Shown: positions 21,030 through 32,430 of the stretch, one piece after another
How the letters are laid out: each line of letters starts with the position of its first letter
How positions within the stretch are numbered: position 1 is the stretch's first letter
Assembly: GCF_008831285.2 (NCBI RefSeq)
Contig: NW_022204785.1
Coordinates: 1 to 37,988 of the forward strand
Length of the DNA: 37,988 nucleotides
DNA from: Nymphaea colorata
Taxonomy: Eukaryota > Streptophyta > Magnoliopsida > Nymphaeales > Nymphaeaceae
Direction: 5' to 3'
Program-made: the position numbers and the translations under genes
Notes under the pieces: generated by a model
Databases searched by the model: none
The model's input: only the letters and a program-made list of their open reading frames with translations
Told to the model about the DNA's origin: nothing

Positions 21030-24000
21030 TGATACGGAACTCCCTAGGACTAGGCCGGGACTAGCCTTGATTGCTGCCGAATCCCATCAACTACCACAGG
21101 CCGATAGCGCTAAGCTTGTCTGCGCGAACCCTTTGTCGCCAGATGGGCACGAGATACTTGGTAAGGGTGAGACTTGGCCACTGAGTGTAAGGGGCAGAGA
21201 GGCCGGGCACCGAGGACGCAGACGGGTGCCGCGCGCAGGAGAGCGTCGATCCCGGAGGTCACCTGAAGCATTGTGAGGTTGTCGCGAGCGAGGACACTAT
21301 CAGAGTGCACAGCGGAAACCTTAGAGAGGCTAACGAGCGGGCACCACCATCACCACTAGCAGCAGCAGCACGCGGGCGAGTGGCCGATCCTTGTTCCGAG
21401 GGTAACACGCACGGAGGTCATTCCAGCGAGGACAGTAATTTTCTTAGGGAGGTTATCCGATGCAGTGAGTCGGAGTCGACCGGGCCCAGTTGACCGACCT
21501 AGCCACGCATGCCCAGTTGACTCAGACTGAGTTGGAGGAGTTTCAGCTCCGAGCCGACCATTTCAGGCCGAGACGGAGTGATCACAGCAGTACGGGTCAG
21601 TCGGAGCGGTTTTGACAAGATCCAGTCTTAGGACCCGATCCAAATCCAGCGGTTTTAGTTAGGAACCGGATTCATTTTTAGTTCTGTTTCAGTTTTGTAC
21701 CGACCCGGTTCGAGACTTAGACCGAAACGAGTCATGCTACAGTATAAATAATGTCTTTGTAAAGTTAACCCTAAGTTGATAATAATTTTTGGACAAAGTT
21801 TCTAATAGAAACACGTTTCTCTTCACCCGCGCGTTTCTTGCGCCTCCATCTTCTTCTTCCTCACCATTTCTGTGTGAAACATCTGAGGTTCTTCTCCAGC
21901 CTCCTCAGATTCATCAATGGCGGATTGGCAACCCGGCATTATCCCACACCCTCCGCTGGTTTTCTCTACCAGGAGGTGAACAGAAGCAAGCAGCCGGTGG
22001 GTTGTCTTCTTCATCGTCTACCCGAGCAGAAGCATAGGTGAATGTCATGCGGACTCCTCAGCCACAGGGGTGTTGAGAGGCATCATCTACCATCCGGAAG
22101 GCATCCTCCAGCCTTTGTGCAATGCCTACATGGCGGTGTGAAGATCTAAGATGCAATCGACCATCTGACGGGCATAAAACCAGCTAAGTTTGTTTTTCCA
22201 GCGTCATTTCCTCTTGTAGTGACTGTAAATCGCCTCCCAAATCGTTCGTATACCGTGGGACCCTTCTGAAATCCGTGAGGATGACCTGAGGAACGATCGA
22301 AGCGAAGGAGAATCGATTAGCGGGTCGTTTGGAGGATGATCGAGCCTCTTTTTGAGTCTTCGGTTGAAACAGGCCTACCACAGCCAGTCTCAGTACGAGC
22401 TTAAATCGAAGGGTCAATCGGCCATAACTTTTGGGGGTTTTGATACTGTTCCCTTCCCACCGAATCAAGCCTTCTATTGGAAGTGGAATCGCTTCAATCC
22501 GTTCAGTATTGAGTGAGTTACGAGCTTGAGAAGTCGGAGTAGGTTCTGTCAAGCAATTCCGCCGACCAGTTCCTTTTTCCGGCAACATTTCCGGCGTTCC
22601 AACCGTCGGATCTTCACGATTCCGGTGCCATTCGATTCCCAACATCCTTGAGATCATCTCCACCAAGTTTGACGTCGATCGGACCGTAGATGGCGTCTCT
22701 GGAGGCGACTGTCGGAATCTGGCGGGAATAGGCGGCGATCATCCCTGTTTCTCCGCCACAGGTGGCTGCGACCCAATATTCGCTTAGAACATTGGGAATA
22801 CAGCACCACCGGGTGATCTATTGACTCTAGCTTGTTCCAAATTTGATTATCTGTCGATTTCAAGTGGTTTCATGTCTTGATTTGATCGCATTGGGGCGGA
22901 GTGGCGATTTGAAGACCTCCGGCTGTTCTTCTGCGCGGCGGCATTTCCAAAAACAGGCGACTGAACTACAGCAACTTTGGGGATCAAGGACTGGGGTCTA
23001 GACTGCTCCGATTCAGCTCAAATTTGGAGCGTCTACTCCTTGGCTAGTGATCTTGCTACAGTCCAAATTTCAGAATTTTTGGAGGTGTCTATGGATTGTT
23101 ATGAATTTTTGAGCGAAGACCTCTCAGGCAGTCCTGAAGCTGTTTTGCGCCTGATAAATTTCTGAACGGAGGACAGAACGTGCGCGATTTTCAGAGCTCA
23201 ACGACCTGGCCTTAAGCTCAACGGATTTGGCTCAAACTTGGGGCGTCCACTCCTGAGGATGTCTACTTTTTGCTGACCAAATTTGGGGATTTTTGGAGCC
23301 TCCTGTGATTTTCTACGAATTTTCGACTGGAGGTCACTTTCTGTCAGCGCCTGAACCTGTCGTCTTCGTTTTTCAGAACAGAGGCCGACCCTCTACGCTA
23401 CCCCGATCTCGTTTCTTCGATATTGGGAAAACGAGCATCTCTGGTGATTTCAGCTCCTTGAATCCTTTGTTTTCTACTGATTATATCCTGGATTTGATCG
23501 TGCTTGCACTTGTTTTGGTGGAGCATACCCCTGCTGCAACGAGGATGGGCTGCAACCTGTTAGCATAGACTGCAACAGTCCGTGAGCAGCAACCTTTGAG
23601 TTGAAGGGTGCGCGTCGTCACCAGTTCGACGCCTGCTTCCCCCTTAACAGCACACAAAGAGGTGTTTAGATCGCATCCTGTGAGGCATTTCATACTTTGG
23701 CTCTGTTGTTAGATTACTGTTTTGCTGTAACAGTAATCAGTGCTTCCATTGTTGCTGAGGTGAACCGTGAGCCATCAAGCGACCGGTGAGTTGGGGTCGT
23801 GGAGCTTGCTGTCCAGCTTGGGCGAGGAGGCATTTGCTGAGTACCGAGGCTTAGTTTCTGGTGTTCCAGCCTCGGTGGATAGCTCGGACTAGCTCCGAGG
23901 AGGTTTTTTACCCTGTCCCACTATAGCACGGGGAGGGTGTTCTTGCTTACAAACCCGCCTACACGGCGCGCGGCATAGTGAGGTCCTCGAAGGCTCGATT

Positions 24001-24377
24001 AGCCTACGACACACCTCCTTGCGGCTTGGCCACCTAGGGGTTGAGGGTGTGGTTTGTGCGCTTAGACATGTATGTTTATGATGAATGCTTGGATGTGAAT
24101 GTGGTTGAGTGAGGTGAGCGTTTAAGTTGTATCGTCGTGGTTGTATTAAGCCTTGAGGCCCTTAGCATTCTTGTAGTAGGATTGGCCATTTGGGTTCGGG
24201 AAACACTCTTGTAATTCTGTCCTAACTTGGGAAATTAAGCCGGGGTTGCTGTCCGGCAGGGAAAGAGTGTAAAGTCTTCTTAATACTTAGCCTAACCAGA
24301 GCCTGCCCCAAGAGATCTTGGGAAGGGAGTTCGGCATTCGGCAGCGAGCTTAGGCAGTCCTAGCCGGGTTCCCACCA
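21030..24377 (+). repeat. Right LTR of plus-strand chromovirus
   Basis: It begins TGATACGG after GTGGTGGATC and ends CCCACCA. At 3348 bases it is longer than the left LTR: it lacks the 158 bases at left 13,333-13,490 but has about 470 extra bases at 23,440-23,907. The TATA box is at 21,743-21,750. It is followed by GTT and a primer-binding site, as a 5' LTR would be. Confidence 0.88.
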
Positions 24378-24380
24378 GTT

Positions 24381-24516
24381 TGGTATCAGAGCACCTTGGG
24401 GGCTGATTGAGCAGCTATGGCAAAGAAGAAGAACTCAAGAGTTGAGCAACAGGAAATTGATTTGGGCGTCGAAGATGCAGCCACCGAATCACTTCAAGAG
24501 GGGCTGATTGAGCAGC
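24381..24516 (+). pseudogene. Second primer-binding site and truncated gag start
   Basis: TGGTATCAGAGC at 24,381-24,392, the leader, and the gag ATG at 24,417 with its first 26 codons repeat 16,202-16,331 almost exactly. The sequence then leaves gag and, at 24,500-24,516, repeats 17 bases of its own leader (GGGGCTGATTGAGCAGC, also at 24,399-24,415) before unrelated flank begins. Confidence 0.85.
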
Positions 24517-26164
24517 ATGGTTACACTGATTTATATTTTAGAATGTATATGAATATTGAAGCTTTTACGCCTTGGTATTTACTTTGTGTGTTTGTTTCTC
24601 TTCATTAGTCAAGCCTTTCTGAATGGGTCGAACCTAGTTAGCTGAATTATTTTGCAAACATATATTAGTCATCGATTTGTTTTTTCATTATTTGTCTTTG
24701 GTCGTTGACATTCCTTATATCATAGGCATTCAGTATTTTTGAAGGTCCTCTGTTTCTGTTGAGTCAATACAACATTTAGTTTTGGTATCAACTCTTTACA
24801 AAGACAGGTCTAACCTGTAAGAACTACAAAAATCATTCTCTGTTTCAGAGTCAGAGGACTTATAACGTTCTGATCTGGGATAAAGTTCAATTTGGGTTTG
24901 ATTGTTGGTTTGAAGTTTCTTGTGTGAAAATCAGCCAACAAAATTTCAAATTTTTTTCAACTTTGATTATTTTGATATATTGTTGTTAAACTTTTCGCTG
25001 TTTCTATTTCTCACAAACAAAAAATTTGAAAACTGAGCTCTATTTCTTGTTTTTTGAATTCTATGTAGGAAACAGATTTTTCAATTTTACTTTTTACAAA
25101 TTTTTTAGTGAAATTTTCTAGTTATTATTATTATTATTTATTTAAGGCTCTGTATCCATATCAAAGCCAATACTCCAACCTACACAGTTTTAGACCTTTT
25201 GTTTAGTGGGGGGAATTGTGATTTTTTATATATTTGTGTGTTATTGCTAGAAAAATTATCTAGTAAGGTTTTTGATTGCCTTATTTTGTTGGAACCCTTC
25301 CTCACTTGGGTCTCCTCTAGAGTTAGAGCACAAGCCTGTTCATGTTTATGAGAAGCAGTGGGCTGCCGAACCACTAGGTCCTTGCTTTAGGATCTCATGG
25401 AGTCACTCTTCCTTGGAGTCCTTGGTGAGTCCGAGGGTAGGGATGTGGTGCGACCTCTAGGGTGAGAATAAGGAGGGAGGCATAATGCGCATGGGTGCTT
25501 AGGGACTTGGTAGGGATTCAGCTTGGCTACGTGGGTGCTAAAGGAGAGGGGCATGGAGGGATGGGAGTGATTGAAGTCGGGGGGCTATACATGAGAGTGA
25601 GAGAGAGAGAGACACTTTGTTTTGTTTCTCACTTCAAGCCTCTTGAAAAGGCTAGCCCCTTTCTCTCTTGAGTGCATAGGACACTTGAATATGCTTTTCT
25701 GTGGGGGAGGCTCTTTCTGTCTTCATAATTGTTGATGGTGCAGTAGAACAATGAGGTAATAGGATGATCTATACAGATGTGATCATTGGTTCTGCATGCA
25801 TTGTATTTTCTCCTAAAATTGGTAGCCAGTTGAAGGGGGTTGTGAAGAAATTGATTAGAAGCATTTTATCACCTCCTCCAGTGCATCAATGTATCAGTGC
25901 AATTTTTGAAATTATGATCTTATGTTGCTTTTCAGGATTTGTGGACTAATTGGAAAACTTTAGATAGGGATTTGCATTTGAGTTTGTATAATTAAACTTG
26001 TTTAGGTATGAAGCTCAATTTGTGCTGGCACATGTACATGGTTCATCTCTTTTTTTTTTCCATTTTTTTATTGCAGATAGTTGAATTTGGCATCCTTCAT
26101 ATATTTCTGCTATGTATTCTTGACATACTTCTAAAAATTTAAGTTATTCAACCACTGTTTGTAG
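24517..26164. other. AT-rich flank without recognisable gene
   Basis: The stretch has long T-rich and A-rich runs. A short GA repeat lies near 25,600. I looked for the first exon of the beta-galactosidase gene, whose second exon follows, and did not find it. Confidence 0.5.
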
Positions 26165-26404
26165 GACCTCTCAAGTATTGGTGCAAGAGAAGCAAAGTTG
26201 ATGTGCTGGTTTCCAATTTAGCCACATGGAATGACGATGTTGTTTCTAGTTCTTTAGATAGTGTTGGCTATTGGGTTGAGGGCTTGCCATTTGTGCACTC
26301 ATTGAGTGGTTACTGGAAATTTTATTTGGCAACTAGCCCCACAAGAACACCTAGGAGGTTCTATGAAAGTACATTCAAAGATATAAATTGCGAAGAGCTA
26401 CCAG
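26165..26404 (+). CDS. LacZ-like glycoside hydrolase family 2 beta-galactosidase, single exon
   Basis: This 240-base exon lies between a TTTGTAG acceptor and a GTTTGT donor and is open throughout. It reads PLKYWCKRSKVDVLVS, ATWNDDVV, SLDSVGYWVEGLPFVHSLSG and YWKFYLATSPT..P..FYES. This matches the second exon of the plant bacterial-type beta-galactosidase (GH2; the Arabidopsis member is At3g54440), ahead of the sugar-binding jelly-roll domain. In the family the next residues are VPSNWQ.HGF; no such exon is found downstream, and no upstream exon is found either. It is therefore an orphan exon, a very recent fragment or part of a gene with very long introns. Exon identity is confident; gene status is unknown. 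Confidence 0.75.
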
Positions 26405-28600
26405 GTTTGTCTTTTTCTCTCATATGCAAGTCAGTGGCAGAGTTAGAAAGTTGAGCCACAGGGCCACGGTCTTGTCATTTAGTAGAATATAAAATGTCGT
26501 TGCACGTAAGATTTTCCTGAAACACAAAATGTGTTTTAGTTAATAGAATAACAAATTGCACTACTACACAAGAATAACTTAATAAGATAATGAACAATAT
26601 AATTTTTAATGTCTCTTTTAAGACTTTTTTTTAATACGATAGAAAGCTGATGCCACTTAACGGCCCTTCTTTTTGGGAGTTTGTCCCAATAAAAGTTGAC
26701 TTGAGATTTTTATATGTGTTGTAAAGAAAACTAAATCCACACTACAAGATGAAATTACTGCCTGAAATGGATTTTCAATGAGAAGATGGGTGTTCATAAA
26801 AATTTGTCTATGTCAAACTTTATGTGCAACCTGTACAAAAGAAACACGACAATTGTTATACTGTCTTATATTGCTATTCATTAAGAAAACATTTTTCCTT
26901 TTTTGAATATGGCAAATTTTGAAATGAGAAACTGCATATGGGGCCTTAGCACATCCCAAGCCATGGGTGGCCCCGTCCTTGATGTCAAATAATTTCATGT
27001 GACATTATTTTATACTTCTTGCTCCTTTGCCTATCCACCAAAAGAGGGAGTGGTCATTGTTTCTCTAAGCTTTACTAGTGTCATGTTCACTTATGTGACT
27101 ACTTATCTTTCTATTGCTCTCATTCACTTATGTGATTAAATTACTAAGTTGACAAATACCTACACTCTCTGAGTTTCACAAGGTGACCGCCCTATTCATA
27201 AATCCCGCAACCTGCAAAGAATCTCGAGTCATGCCTATTCAGGTACTAAGGTCTTGGATTGTGATTGCATGGCATGTGCTTGAGAGAGAGAGAGAGGGAT
27301 TTCTAAATCTTTGTAAATGTTGTGTACGCAAGTTTAATTTTAACTAGAACAGGGTATTCTTGCACAGCCAAGAAGAACAAGGTAATTCTACATCATGCAA
27401 TCACATGCTTTAAGACCTTGTTGTCTTTGATTTGGTATTTAAAATATTTGCGATCAAATAGTATTTTAATATGCTTTGCTTTTGTGACTTGTTTTTTTCT
27501 GTTGATTAAGAACACAAACTTTATATTTGCATCGTTAAAATTAGTTTGTAATGTCAGCACAAAGTTAACTTCTAAAGTTCTTCACTTTTATGTTTCTTTG
27601 TGCATTGGTGAACATTGACCATGTGAAGTAAACTTACCCAATTCACTAGCCCACGGCTTGCATTAGTTCTTGAAGTGCATTTTCAAGTAGTCCTCCTTGG
27701 AATGCTGGACTAAGACCCCATATGCTTATTTTTCAGCCTTTGGCATTCATTTTCTTTCTATGTAGCCCACCATTTTCTTGACCAAAACATGCAACTTTTG
27801 CAGAACTTGGCAAACTTGACCTCCGAACTGGCTCCTTCACTTCGAGACAAATTAAAGTAGCCACATTGAACTTCGATGTTGTTGACTTGTGGAACTTTTC
27901 TTTATAAAATCTCTAGGGTAGTTAGTTTTCATTGCTGTGGATGCGTATGGTGCAATGTTTCATATTAACCATTCCTTATTTCTGTGTATTGACTAAGTTT
28001 TCATTCCTAGTGATACAAGAAGGATGTAGGTGAAACCAAGTAAATAGGCTACTGAGTGAGGCCTAGTTTGTGGATGGTACCTACGTTTCTTTGAGAAGCC
28101 TTCCTTCAGTTAATTATAATTTTGAGTCAAGCAAACCCCCTCCCACTAAAAACTGTTTTTCAGAGGGTCAAGTTGTTTTTACATGTATATTGTATAATTC
28201 CCATTTTAACCATATGTAGTTAACAAACCAAAAAAAAATCTTGAAATTTAGTGTTATCTTCTCATCTGTTTTATTACTTTTTTTCTACTTATATTTTATA
28301 TTTGACAATGCTTTCCTGAAAAATCTTGAAAATTGCATGTACATACTGATGTATGTGACTCCATGCTCATGCAAACCTATAAGTAGCAGCTCTTTCATGA
28401 GTTTGCTGAATGTTTAGCGAGAATTGTGACAAAGATAAGGTTGTTTACTTATTTTCACCAGCTATGCCTGTGCTTCTTTGCTTACTCTTCTTTCTTTTCC
28501 TCGCATATTGTGCAGTACCTGAACACTATAAGCTGGCTGCTGAGGCAAAGTTCCCAGTAATTTTATATCTCAGTCCACATTCAAATTCATTCGTTGATAT
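26405..28600. other. Gene-poor AT-rich stretch
   Basis: There is no recognisable exon. A short GA repeat lies at about 27,281. A small exon-like block at 28,522-28,555 follows a TGTGCAG acceptor (VPEHYKLAAEAKFP) but is too short to assign. Confidence 0.45.
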
Positions 28601-28973
28601 GTACAGTATACTATAAAATATATACTACATACATGTATTGTATATATGTTGACATATATCTATATACGTATATTAACATAGCACATACTATATAAGTATA
28701 CACATATCACATATATAATAGATATATGTATTATATTCCACATATATGTATATACCATTATATTATAGTATAATATGGTACATATGTACATACATATATA
28801 ATTTCAAATGTTATACATATTATGCATATACATACATATATATGTAATATGTTTATATATATGATTATATATATATGTGTATATATATATATATATATAT
28901 GATGTAATACATTAATATAATTACACTTGTATATATCCATAGTATGTAACTATGTTATATAGTATGCATCTAT

Positions 28974-28999
28974 GTCACATGGGTGCGGGCGCGGCTAGA

Positions 29000-29049
<50 letters not shown>

Positions 29050-29343
29050 GTTATTTGTTATATATGTAATTTTATTTGTGTATATTTTAAATTTTTTTAT
29101 CAAGCTTACCTTAATCTCATCAAAATTCAAAGTTTTATTAACTAGAGTAAGGGGGAGGAGAGAGAGAGAGGAAGGAAAAAAAGAAGAGGAAAAGATAGGA
29201 GAAGGAAAAAAAGAAAAAAAACAAGAGAAAAGAATAACATATGCCATCAGGAGCATCCCATTAGGTCTGATCGAGTCGAGTGGCATGCCAGGCCGCACCC
29301 GCATTGGTGCGGGTGCGCCACCATAGTTCTGCACCCATGTGAC
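28974..29343. mobile_element. Candidate small terminal-inverted-repeat element (MITE-like)
   Basis: A perfect 13-base inverted pair bounds 370 bases: GTCACATGGGTGC at 28,974-28,986 and its reverse complement at 29,331-29,343. Just inside both ends are GGGTGCGGGCGCGG and a GC-rich hairpin (CGCACCCGCA-TTGG-TGCGGGTGCG, 29,294-29,317), in sharp contrast to the AT-rich surroundings. There is no coding capacity. A (TA)n run and a polypurine tract (about 29,147-29,232) lie inside. I see no clear target duplication, so the superfamily is open. Confidence 0.5.
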
Positions 29344-29422
29344 TTACTTTTTAACATGTTATATTACATATGCACTACATAATTTATTATATATGTATAT
29401 ATATGTTACATAGCATATATAA

Positions 29423-29568
<146 letters not shown>

Positions 29569-29900
29569 ATACATTTATGTATATATTACATATATGTAAT
29601 ACATGTAATATATTGTGTATATAATGTACATATAGTTGTATGTATATAATATTATAGTATATGACGTAGATAGTATATAGTTATAGGTATATGTATATAT
29701 ACCTATTATAGTTTTATATATGTATATTACATAAATATTATATATAATTGTATATAATGTATATATGACATCATAAATGTAGTATATTACTATGTAATGT
29801 ATACGTAAATGTATAATATATATATCATAGATAAAATGTATGATGTATATGATATATGTATATTTATAATATCCTTATACATTAACATATAACATGTAGG

Positions 29901-30682
29901 TAACTATGTGATTTATATGTATTACCTATGACATATACTAAGTATTCATGCAGAACAAACATAAATGCTAAACATGATAAAATTGGTAACTGATCATTCT
30001 TGGTGTCCCTCAAGGCCAGCGCACTCACAGTGACAACACCTGAGTTTGGAAACTGGTCCCAAGCAGGAGTAGCAGAATTATGAACGGGGCTTGGAAGCAC
30101 ATTGGAAAGCAAAAAGTAAGGTGCTTTTGAAGTGTCTTGAGAGCACTTTTTAAAGAAAGAAGCCAGCTTCCTTTGTCACCAGAACTGTGCTTCCCATTCA
30201 GGCAACTGATGCAAGCTTCTTTTTTCAGTAAAATCTAGATTCCTAATGTAATCAAACCCTATTTTATAAATCTTTGCCGAAGCTTAAAACTTAATTATGC
30301 AAAAAGCTTGGAGTTTGAAACTTGAATGTTTGATCATTGCTTATAAGTTAGATTTTTTGCTGGCTAGTTGTTTCTTAACTTGCTACTTTGGCTCTTGTTT
30401 GCTTCATGATCTACTTTTGGGTCACTTCCAGTTCATTTCTTGGTTCCTACTTCCAAATATTTGTAGGGGTCTCTCTACTCGCTCCCAATTCCATACTAAC
30501 CCTCGTCCCAAGAACAGAGGCAAATGTGAATAAGTGCTTGGTGTTTTAAATAACTGGAAATAATTATGCTTTAGATAACTTATTCCTTATCATCTTGTTA
30601 TGATGTTATCTGTTTTTGGGAAAGAAGGAAGATTGATAGTGCTAGTCCATGACTAATTTTTGTCTTCTTTTGATAATTGCAG
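29901..30682. other. Non-coding stretch
   Basis: I see no recognisable exon, repeat or element. Confidence 0.4.
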
Positions 30683-31753
30683 AATGTTGATATAGATAAC
30701 TTTGATGACTTTGGCACCTATTTGTATACAGCGCCTGAGACTTCCTGCTTGGGAACAGGCTTTGCTGAAAACGAGCTAAAATGCATAGATAATGAGGAGA
30801 CAGACAATGCAGCTCAAAGGTTGACGATTTTAATTGTTAATATGTTCAACAATTAGTTTCTCATTGTGAATTCCTCTAGCACATGCTAATTTAGTGCTTC
30901 TATTAGAAATATATGCACATGAATAAGCATTTTATACTTAAGTTCGTCATAAAGAACTGTTTTTTCTTCTAGTGTTATGTTAATTTCTTTTTCCCAAAAT
31001 AATTACTTATTTACTCTCTAGTCTCTGCTTTCAAATGAAATCATTCAGGGTGTATCTTGCAAGCAGGATATGTTCAGCAATTCTTGTAAATTTGAAGTTC
31101 ATTTCCTTCTTGTCTGCATTGTCCATTATGTTATTGTGTATTTCCCACATTAACTTACGACAGTCTTGTTCTTACTTGGTTTTTCTCTTCTCCAACTTGG
31201 CTCCCTATTAAGTACATGATGTGCATCCAGCGTTCTAGCCATATATTGGTGCTGTTTGTTATGTTAAATTAATCAGTGGTGATCACAATGCCTCTCTGAT
31301 ATTATAATACTGTGATTTGCTAGTGAGCTAAGAACAAGTTGGCTTTGTTTGATTTAAGTGGTTTTTTATTAATAAATATTGCTACTATTGTTGCTGTTAT
31401 CACATTTGATATATCTCATGAGCATTTGATATATGTTTATTGCTACTATTCTTCTAAACGAGTGTGACTTTTTTTGTTTAAATATCTCAAGAGCATTTGA
31501 TATATGTTTATTGTTGCTATTCCTTTTTCTCTTTTTATCATTAGACAAAATCATGTTCTGAAAGACTGCTATGGAAAGGAAAGTGTAGTGCAAGCAGATC
31601 TAGGTCTTGTGCCAAAAGATGCAAAGCTTGATAAGTATGCTATCAGCTGTATATTTATGTTTCTTCTTGTTTATCTAGTCACCTCTAGAAAGTCATTTTC
31701 CAGCTATCATCTCTGTTATCAAATTTCGGGAATCAGATGCTTCAGAGCAGCAG
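30683..31753 (+). CDS. Three exon-like blocks of an unidentified gene
   Basis: Block 1 is 30,683-30,819, after AATTGCAG and before GTTGAC (NVDIDNFDDFGTYLYTAPET...). Block 2 is 31,545-31,634, after ATCATTAG and before GTATGC (QNHVLKDCYGKE...LGLVPKDAKLD). Block 3 is 31,704-31,753, after TTTTCCAG and before GTTTGT. All three are open, and the phases agree: block 1 ends with two bases of a codon and block 2 supplies one, and likewise for 2 to 3. I do not recognise the protein. FGTYLYTAPE resembles a protein-kinase activation segment (GT..Y.APE), but the flanking residues do not support a kinase. These may be real exons of an unknown gene or another gene fragment. No start, stop or outer exons were found. 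Confidence 0.35.
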
Positions 31754-31879
31754 GTTTGTATTCTGAGTTCTACACATGCTACTTGGGAGAACAATGATTG
31801 TGAAAACCAGTTTTCTGTAATCTTTTTCCGTTTTGCTTATTGTGCGTTGTAGATTCTGCATTGGAGAAATTGAAGATAG

Positions 31880-32430
31880 TGCCATCGACATGGAATAATA
31901 GGTCGAAGAAAAGGATGCCTTGTTGAACCAGACGACGGTGGCCAATGCGCAATGGGGGGTCAAGGTGCACAATGCCCCTAGGGAGAGTACCCAGACCAGG
32001 AGGCTGAAATTGCCATGCGGTCAGCATTGGAGAGAACTGAACCTTTGGCAGAACTTGAGGGCGGTGACGCAGTGGACTCTCTAACACACGCTCAAAGCAT
32101 GAAGGTGCCAGGACAAAGGAGGAGAACTAGACTCACGCCTGGCAGGACACTGCCCTGACTTTCGAGCTGGTACGGGAAAAGAGAACCTAGGTTGGTCTCT
32201 TCAAGCAAAAAATGCAGTTGATGTTGCCCACGCTAGCCAGGGCCAGTGACTGCATACCAACCAGGGAGGGCATTCCGCCACCAGTGGACCCAAGGAATGC
32301 CCTCAACAAGTCATTACAACACTTGTCTCCTAAGTAAAGGTGAGTACATTTCAAGCATGGCCAGTGCTTCACGTGCGGAGCCAAATGGGGACGGCTACAT
32401 GAGTGTAAGCAGCTGACGACCTGCTAGAAG
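31880..32430 (+). pseudogene. Decayed Ty3/gypsy gag fragment
   Basis: The zinc knuckle CFTCGAKWGRLHEC is at 32,365-32,406, with the plant-gypsy C-x2-C-x7-H-x-C spacing, preceded by LSPK in the place where gypsy gags have LSP.EM..R.AKGLC. Stops lie between LSPK and the knuckle. The upstream sequence has charged open pieces consistent with gag but no clear domain. It is not closely similar to either large gypsy element in the window. Confidence 0.65.

Larger units (their letters stand above)
13159..24516 (+). mobile_element. Ty3/gypsy chromovirus LTR retrotransposon, non-autonomous
   Basis: Order: LTR (13,159-16,198), initiator-tRNA-Met primer site (16,202), gag, protease, reverse transcriptase, RNase H, integrase, chromodomain, purine-rich tract, LTR (21,030-24,377). 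A chromodomain at the end of pol and 3 kb LTRs suggest a Tekay/Del-like chromovirus; clade assignment needs a tree. Frameshifts, nonsense codons and a substituted catalytic residue make it incapable of movement on its own. Beyond the right LTR the primer site and gag start recur and then stop at 24,516, so the insertion is not a simple LTR-internal-LTR unit. I could not find a convincing target-site duplication. Confidence 0.92.

Noticed and set aside
22184-22666. 160-codon minus-strand frame
   Set aside because: Antisense to the right LTR, with only a shorter version in the left LTR and no recognisable domain.
30683-30819. Protein-kinase activation loop (FGTYLYTAPE)
   Set aside because: The ten-residue likeness is not supported by any other kinase motif in the flanking blocks.
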